A stretch of DNA of 64,000 bases. It comes from Astrocystis sublimbata. Its lineage: Eukaryota > Ascomycota > Sordariomycetes > Xylariales > Xylariaceae. The translations under genes and the position numbers were made by a program. This document shows positions 59,380-64,000 of the stretch, in pieces. Positions within the stretch are counted from its first letter, which is position 1. Each line of letters opens with the position of its first letter. The stretch covers positions 124,001 through 188,000 of the forward strand of contig JAJNNY010000055.1 in NCBI GenBank assembly GCA_022453515.1, given 5' to 3'. The notes under the pieces were generated by a model. It ran no database searches. It was given only the letters and a program-made list of their open reading frames with translations, and had not been told where the DNA came from.

Positions 59380-59431
59380 GGTTGAAAAGTGCAACAATGG
59401 CTTGGGTGCGACAATGGCTTGTGGATGACGT
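59380..59431 (-). repeat. Right terminal inverted repeat of the Fot1-like element
   Basis: 52 bp, reverse complement of 57570-57621 apart from two transitions; followed by the TA target duplication at 59432-59433. Confidence 0.92.
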
Positions 59432-59539
59432 TAATAAAAAAATAAGTAGTATATAAACTACGAATAACCTGATTGGAAGTATCTCATCTATTTTGGGTGG
59501 CACCTCGCACCCGGATACTTAATGTAACTCCCCATTGCC

Positions 59540-59887
59540 TGTCTCTCGAACGGACTATGCTTCCTCGCCCTAGACTCGTCGCTGAACACAGGGGCCTGCA
59601 CGGACCCGACCTGGGGGGAATCCTCATGTTTCCAGCCGTGCTCTCAGAATCCCTTCTCGACATTATACCGCTGCGACGATAATTATTGGTGCTGCTCCCA
59701 CGGCGGTAACGTCACCAATTGCTGCAATGACCTGGATGTTGGCCTCTTCCAGATACAGGGCGCGGGACTCGTGCAAAACGGTACGGGCTTTGTGTCAGCT
59801 AAGATGCGGAGACAAGCACATGCCGGTCTTCGGCCCGCCTGCGCTGGCAATGGCACGGGCCACACAGTCCGCCTTGCCAATCACTAG
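59540..59887 (+). pseudogene. Cys-rich secreted protein pseudogene, 3' part
   Basis: The frame resumes with CLSNGLCFLALDSSLNTGAC, then TDPTWGESSCFQPCSQNPFS, YRCDDNYWCCSHGGNVTNCC and VGLFQIQGAGLVQNGTGF. This is exactly what should follow the SATC block of the 5' part, in family order. After about 59795 it loses family character and simply overlaps, in antisense, the 3' end of the metalloprotease-associated frame, so the membrane/C-terminal part of the original gene is missing. The break therefore involves the insertion in the middle and a truncation at the 3' side. Confidence 0.65.
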
Positions 59888-60580
59888 ATGCCCATTGGCA
59901 CTCCACTCCCTACCATCATTCCCCAATTCGTATCTGAAGTTCCAGCCTGTGAGGCCGTTACAGAGCTCCAAATGGTGAAACAAGCCGTTTTTCTGCCGCC
60001 CAAAGTCCTTGGTTGCCCACCCATTGCCCCAGATCCAGAACTCATCGTAAAGGAACTGGTACGCGACATGGCAGCCGCCCCCGGGCGTGTTAGGCAGCGG
60101 CTGGCGGGCATGCTTAGGTGTGACGTGATACACGACCTTTATGTCCGGGTTGGTCGACGTGGTGGTGGTGACGGTTCCGCCACCCTTCCAGTTCATGGGG
60201 TTGGCGGGGTCGTTGCCGTCGCAGTTGTCCGACGTGGCTACGAGCTGCTTGTTGCACTCGGGTTCGTCGAAGGGGATCTTGACTCCTGGAGGCCAATCCA
60301 CCGAGATGTCCACGTCGTCGAGAGTCTGGGTTGCTTGTCAGTGCTAGTTCGTGTCACGCGAACATGGGAGTATGGACTTACGCCGGGCTGGTAGTTGCGC
60401 CCAATTGAGTCCGAGGCTTTGTCTTGGACGCCTTGGGCTACGGCGGTTTGGCAAAAGGTCTTAATGTTGTCGGCGAGGGTATCGGCCGACACATATATCT
60501 TCGATCCGAGACCGTTACAATGCAAACCCTGTGTAGGTCCGGAAGGTGGCGGTTCAGTTGGCCTATTTGGTCTTACTGAT
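59795..60580 (-). pseudogene. C-terminal domain of the secreted metalloprotease-like protein, out of frame with its N-terminal part
   Basis: Exons 60382 to about 60580 and 59795-60325 (minus), joined by a 56-bp intron (gtaagt...acccag, phase 0). The frame reads RPNRPTEPPPSGPTQGLHC, a Pro-rich linker, then SKIYVSADTLADNIKTFCQT and, after the intron, DDVDISVDWPPGVKIPFDEP. The final domain, with GREWSANGHLVIGKADCV and ASAGGPKTGMC, is a Cys-containing module that I have seen at the C-terminus of other fungal secreted proteins. It has no start codon of its own and lies directly downstream of the metalloprotease-like frame, which stops at 60563. The simplest view is one gene broken by a one-base shift near 60570-60582; an unusual intron or a separate gene is less likely. 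Confidence 0.55.
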
Positions 60581-61962
60581 CCAGTCTTTCAGTTGTTTTA
60601 TATATCCAGCGGGATACTGATCATCGCCGATCCATTCTAGATCTGCCAAGAGTGGAAGAACGCCCTCGTCGATGGAACCATCAGTGTCACCAGTAATGTC
60701 GTCGCCTGATGTGAAGGTCAAATTATCGTCAACGTTTTTCAACATGTCTTCATAATCTGGAACTAATACCCCCCAATCGGAGCCGTTGGTGATGACCACT
60801 GAACCCATTTTGGGATGGACTTCTCCTATCGCTTCGCCACCTATCATTGGTAGGTTTGGATACCTGCTAATGTGAGTCATTGATACTTGGGCATCACGTG
60901 TGGGGTTTGTGCACTTACATGCCGCCAAGCTTGCTTTGCACATATTTGGCAAGAACAAATAGTGCGAAGTTGTCGGCTGTATTGTATTAGCACATCTCTA
61001 CAAAAGGAACTGGTGAATAGGATATAACACCTTTCCTCTGCGTACGGGCAAGAATCTTTGCATTGGCCGCGCCGTATACGGGGGTATTGACTAGTCTTCT
61101 TGTGTAATTCCGACCCTTGATCTGCGTATATTTGTAGAGCTGCATTTCCATGTCGACAATCTGGCGGTTCCCATTCGCTTCATATGAGACTCTGTTTGAA
61201 TGGAACAACTCGTGCAGTGTTATATAGGCTGTAAAAATAGTCAATATATAGTCAAGGAGCATTAAGGGCGTGTTCGATTGTAGGACTCACCTCTGTTCGT
61301 ATAGTACTGTAGGTTGTGGCTGGCCTCCTCTCCTTTCTTCATGACCTCTGCGACCCGTGCGTCCAGGTCGGTAGAAAGGAAGAAGCTATTGCACACGTGC
61401 ATGTTCATGGTCGCACTTTTGCTTCGGTAAGGTATTGTTCCGGTCCCATTGACCAACTCGGAGTTCCAAGCGTAGGCTTTCAAGCCTACTATACTTGAAC
61501 ATCTCAGGTCCGTTTCTTTTGTGTTATCCGGAGCGCAGTTAACGTTGATTCGAACCTCGAAAGAAAGGGTGGGTGTAATTTTCCATCCTTGTCCAAAGGT
61601 TTTGGCACTATCAAAAACCGCTTGGATTTTGGATTGATATTTCGCTAGATAGAAGTTAGTATTTAACAGTATGGTTTGTACCGAAATTTGGGACAATTAA
61701 ATCACTTACTGTTGCGCCACGGTGATCCAAAAAACTCTATTGCGACAACATCATGGAAATCGACTTTCGGGAGTGTTGTTAGAAGTCGGATAGCGTCGTC
61801 CCACGCCTTTTCGATCGGCTCGTGATTTTTGCATTGGTCCTTAAAGACCAGGTTCACAGATTGGATGCCGACATCGTCTCTAGTCTGATGAGGAGGGAAC
61901 GCAGCTACTTGTGTGAGCAAGTAAAAACTGTATAATAGGGAGTTTGTGAAAGGGAGCCTCAT
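60563..61962 (-). CDS. Secreted HExxH metalloprotease-like protein
   Basis: Exons 61710-61962, 61291-61644, 61031-61228, 60919-60976 and 60563-60863 (minus) encode 387 aa, all in consistent phase; the intron 3 donor (gtgtta) is the weakest. A signal peptide (MRLPFTNSLLYSFYLLTQVA, cut near AFPP) directs secretion. The zinc-binding motif HELFH spans residues 208-212 in AYITLHELFHSN. Downstream VYGAANAKILART and ADNFALFVLAKYVQ resemble the region after the motif in deuterolysin/lysine-specific metallo-endopeptidase-like fungal proteins, where a Tyr-Gly and NADN/ADNF block is conserved. Several Cys pairs fit an extracellular protein. The frame stops at DWISKTK just where a Pro-rich linker to a C-terminal domain continues in another frame. 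Protease activity is family inference; the third zinc ligand is not assigned. Confidence 0.72.
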
Positions 61963-62895
61963 TTTGAAAGCACAAGCGACGGTATAAGTGAAACGATGGG
62001 CGAGCAGAGAGAGGTTGGAGAAGAAGAGTAAATGACGTTGAAAAGAATGCGGGAGGTATGACTAACCAGAACTAAATTAGGTACTCGAGCCCACGCAGCC
62101 CACGCAAGCGTATACGAGAAGCTAATGTGGCCAGCATGGCCTGATTATAATAATGCAATAGATGCATGGAGTGCATATATGGATGTGGCATGACATCAGG
62201 TAGCTAGAAAAACGAAGATAGAAAAACGAAGATAGAAGGATGAAGATAGAAGTATGAAGATAGAAAGATGAAGATAGAAGGATGAAGATAGAAGGATAAA
62301 GATAGAAGGATAAAGATAAAAGGATAAAGATAAAAGGATGCCGGGAATAGTCACAAAAAGACGGTAAAAACTGGATTGATGGTGTACTTCTGATTGATGA
62401 AAAGTAAACAAACCTTTCAGCAGAAGATCTATAGAAAACTACCTAGCTATTTGTGGAGATATTGTGTATGTCTACGTCATTACGAGATCTTGGCTAACAG
62501 CAGGTGCCTCCAGACTCTGGCAGGGAATTTGGGCTGCTATCTATTTACCTAGACACATGGCACCCCTTGAAAGGTGCTATCAGCATATGTACGAAATAGA
62601 AGCGCACGTGCGAATTCAAAGGTACGCAAATATACGAAATATAAGGTTCATAGGTATACGCTGGCGTGTGCCCGTATGTGCGAATAAAGAAATTAAAGGG
62701 CATATGACACAAAAGAAAACATTACCTAAGCAATAGGCCACCGTATACCTCTTCAACACGTATTACTCACAAACCTCCAACTTCCCGGTCTGCCAGGTAT
62801 GCTTATTTCAACACAACCCTCAGGACTCAGATTGGCGATTAGATCCTAAACCACAACGACTTATTTGACAATCATTCTTATCGCAGTCAATCATC
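61963..62895. other. Divergent promoter region with minisatellite
   Basis: Lies between divergent starts of the metalloprotease-like gene and the type II membrane protein gene. It contains the 14-bp tandem repeat listed separately and otherwise no supported gene. Confidence 0.45.
62206..62340 (+). repeat. 14-bp minisatellite (GAAGATAGAAGGAT), about 9-10 copies
   Basis: Units such as GAAGATAGAAGGAT, GAAGATAGAAAGAT, AAAGATAGAAGGAT and AAAGATAAAAGGAT follow head to tail with single-base changes. There is a gradient from GAAGATAG to AAAGATAA toward the right end, then abrupt loss at 62341. Confidence 0.93.
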
Positions 62896-64000
62896 ATGGC
62901 TTCCTCTCTTGATAAGGAATCTACCAATCCCGAAATGCCTACACTGCTTACCCTGGACACCAAATCTAGTCGGACGCGCACCTCGAAAACCCGTCGCGCC
63001 ATCCTCATTCTCCTGTCCCTCGCCGCTGCCGCCTTCTACTTCTACCGAAACGGCATTCCCTTCTACCAAACACCCACCTCTACACTTATTGTGCCTGAAT
63101 GGCCTGAAGACCCAATAGAGCGTCAGCCATTTGAGCCTCTCATGCGCTACAGCCTCGGCTACGGCAAGGCCGCTTGCTGGCAGAACGGTGGGGTGTGGAT
63201 CAAAGACCTCACGCCCGTGGAGCTGTCTGCCCTAGGTATCAATCGCTTCGAGGACACGCCCCGCGCGCTCGAACAGGCGGACGAGGACGCATTTTGCAAG
63301 CGCCTTCGCATGTACGGCGCAAGTTTCTGGCAGCTGCCGCCACAATGGTCCGAGGGTACCTTATGGTGCCCAGCTATAGATTATTGTGCTCAGCCGACGA
63401 AGAATATGAGGCTCAGCGTGGGCTTTCCGACTAGCGGTGGTGTGTGGACGCTCAATATGGACCATGATTTGGAAGCGCTGTATTACCCGCAGATTAGGGG
63501 CCTCCAAAACGCGCTCACGATGGACGAGAGGTGCGAGGTTATCAAGGATCTAGGCGGCCGTTTCTGTGAAGATATCCAGACGTGCCCAGAGATGGCTCCT
63601 TTATTGGAACCGTATGCAGGGCCTTTCAGCGACAGCCAGACAGAGGGTGTTTCTAAGATACTTTCTCATCTTGCAGGGTCTACAGGCGACGGCCAGGCAG
63701 AGGCGGTTACTAAGATACTTTCTTATCTTACAGGGCCTATAGGCGACGACCAGGCAGAAATCGTTGCTAAGATACTTTCTCATCTTGCAGGGCCTTTCAG
63801 CGACAGTCAGGCAGAAGGCATTGCTCAGATACTTTCTTATTTTGCATGGCTTATAGGCGACGACCAGGCAAAAATCCTTGCTAATCTACTTTTTCATCTT
63901 GCAGAGCCTCTAGGCGACGGCCAGGCAAAAATCCTTGCTAAAATGCTTTTTTATCTTATAGAGTATAGAGGCGACCGCCAGGCAGAAAGTGTTGCTGAGA
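62896..64000 (+). CDS. Type II membrane protein with Cys-rich ectodomain and 19-residue tandem repeats (partial, runs off end)
   Basis: ATG 62896 opens a frame of 368 codons that is still open at the window edge. Residues 1-33 are cytosolic and basic at the end (SRTRTSKTRRA). Residues 34-50 (AILILLSLAAAAFYFYR) form a signal anchor, so the rest is outside or luminal. The ectodomain holds RYSLGYGKAACWQNGGVWIK, DLTPVELSALGINRF, DEDAFCKRLRMYGASFWQLP, LWCPAIDYCAQPTKNMRLSV and GFPTSGGVWTLNMD. I associate this pattern with an uncharacterised Pezizomycotina family. From residue 241 there are at least six and a half 19-residue repeats of the form AGPxGDxQAExVAKILSHL. No intron is needed. Function unknown; cell-surface or secretory-pathway location is inferred. 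Confidence 0.75.
   Translation, partial: MASSLDKESTNPEMPTLLTLDTKSSRTRTSKTRRAILILLSLAAAAFYFYRNGIPFYQTPTSTLIVPEWPEDPIERQPFEPLMRYSLGYGKAACWQNGGVWIKDLTPVELSALGINRFEDTPRALEQADEDAFCKRLRMYGASFWQLPPQWSEGTLWCPAIDYCAQPTKNMRLSVGFPTSGGVWTLNMDHDLEALYYPQIRGLQNALTMDERCEVIKDLGGRFCEDIQTCPEMAPLLEPYAGPFSDSQTEGVSKILSHLAGSTGDGQAEAVTKILSYLTGPIGDDQAEIVAKILSHLAGPFSDSQAEGIAQILSYFAWLIGDDQAKILANLLFHLAEPLGDGQAKILAKMLFYLIEYRGDRQAESVAE
63616..64000 (+). repeat. 57-bp in-frame tandem repeat (19 aa), at least 6.7 copies
   Basis: Period exactly 57 bases from 63616: each unit starts near GCAGGGCCT and ends near ATACTTTCTCATCTT. Encoded units vary at the third to sixth residues (GPFSDS, GSTGDG, GPIGDD, EPLGDG) and keep Q-A-E and K-I-L-S-H-L. 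The array continues past the window end. Units 1 and 4 are the most alike (GPFSDSQ), which suggests a higher-order three-unit duplication. Confidence 0.95.

Larger units (their letters stand above)
57570..59431 (+). mobile_element. Degenerate Fot1/pogo-class (Tc1-mariner superfamily) DNA transposon
   Basis: The element is 1862 bp, bounded by 52-bp terminal inverted repeats (57570-57621 and 59380-59431) that match at 50 positions; both differences are transitions. Both ends start ACGTCATCCACAAGCCATTG and each repeat contains the word AAGCCATTGT twice. TA flanks both ends (57568-57569 and 59432-59433), the Tc1/mariner target duplication. Plus-strand frames still encode transposase pieces between stops: LDSRAFLPRLRYVKEIANIL and APVGKNWASNF near 57880-58000 (CENP-B-type DNA-binding region) and a terminal zinc knuckle CGICGNTGYNTRTC near 59237-59278. 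Size, TIR length and target match Fot1-like elements. The A+T-rich decay with many TAA/TAG codons fits repeat-induced point mutation. It cannot encode transposase now. Confidence 0.9.
57430..59480. repeat. A+T-rich inserted block (RIP-like) containing a Fot1/pogo transposon
   Basis: Composition changes sharply from about 57430 to 59480: long A/T runs, very few CG or CA-rich words, TATA/TTAA everywhere. The core is the transposon at 57570-59431. About 140 bp to its left and 50 bp to its right are also A+T-rich and belong neither to the element nor recognisably to the host gene, so an older, nested insertion is possible. Confidence 0.7.

Noticed and set aside
62206..62340. CRISPR-like array
   Set aside because: Contiguous 14-bp units without spacers in a eukaryotic genome; this is a minisatellite.
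63601..63783. Minus-strand frame with a repeated RKYLSN motif
   Set aside because: It is the reverse reading of the 57-bp coding repeat on the plus strand.

Overview
The window is genomic DNA from a filamentous ascomycete, most likely a Sordariomycete-type member of Pezizomycotina. The signs are short 50-145 bp introns with GTAAGT/GTGAGT donors and CTAAC/CTGAC branch points, GC-rich third codon positions in housekeeping genes, nuclear tRNA genes with introns, long intergenic gaps, and one A+T-rich transposon relic that looks RIP-mutated. I assembled spliced gene models by hand from splice signals and reading frame. None has been checked against RNA or databases.

Layout. 1-7.1 kb: the first codons of a probable FAD-dependent oxidoreductase (-), divergent from a four-exon MFS transporter (+); then the dynactin actin-related protein Arp1 (+), converging on a small GRGGAGN-repeat (DUF3602-type) protein (-). 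7.1-12.7 kb: mostly gene-free, with three tandemly duplicated small ORFs (-) that show progressive decay. 12.7-18 kb: an intron-containing tRNA-like gene (+), a calpain-like protein whose catalytic Cys is Ser (-), tRNA-Leu(UAG) and tRNA-Ala(AGC) (both -), and a small F-box protein (-). 19.6-35.2 kb: an unrecognised 681-aa protein (-), a 1775-aa largely disordered protein (-), a 4.7-kb gap, and an IFRD-domain protein (-). 38.3-44.7 kb: a five-exon FHA-domain protein with a C-terminal membrane anchor (+) and a 125-aa zinc-ribbon-like protein (+) that needs splicing to be seen.

46-52.4 kb looks like a small secondary-metabolite locus. A seven-exon cytochrome P450 (-) and a class I terpene synthase (+) diverge from a 0.95-kb promoter that carries a perfect 13-bp inverted repeat with CGG/CCG ends. 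A seven-helix rhodopsin-like membrane protein (-) follows. The P450 appears to carry a +1 frameshift in an A4 run. 54-56 kb: the TOR-complex WD40 protein Lst8 (+), whose stop codon is followed, in the same frame, by about 280 open codons.

The last 7 kb are dynamic. A Cys-rich secreted-protein pseudogene is split by a 1.86-kb Fot1/pogo-type DNA transposon (52-bp inverted repeats, TA duplication, transposase riddled with stops). A secreted HExxH metalloprotease-like gene (-) then has a C-terminal domain that lies in another frame. A 14-bp minisatellite and a type II membrane protein with 57-bp (19-residue) tandem repeats run off the window end.

Housekeeping genes (arp1, lst8, IFRD, tRNAs) alternate with accessory material. 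The accessory parts hold the most interesting signals.
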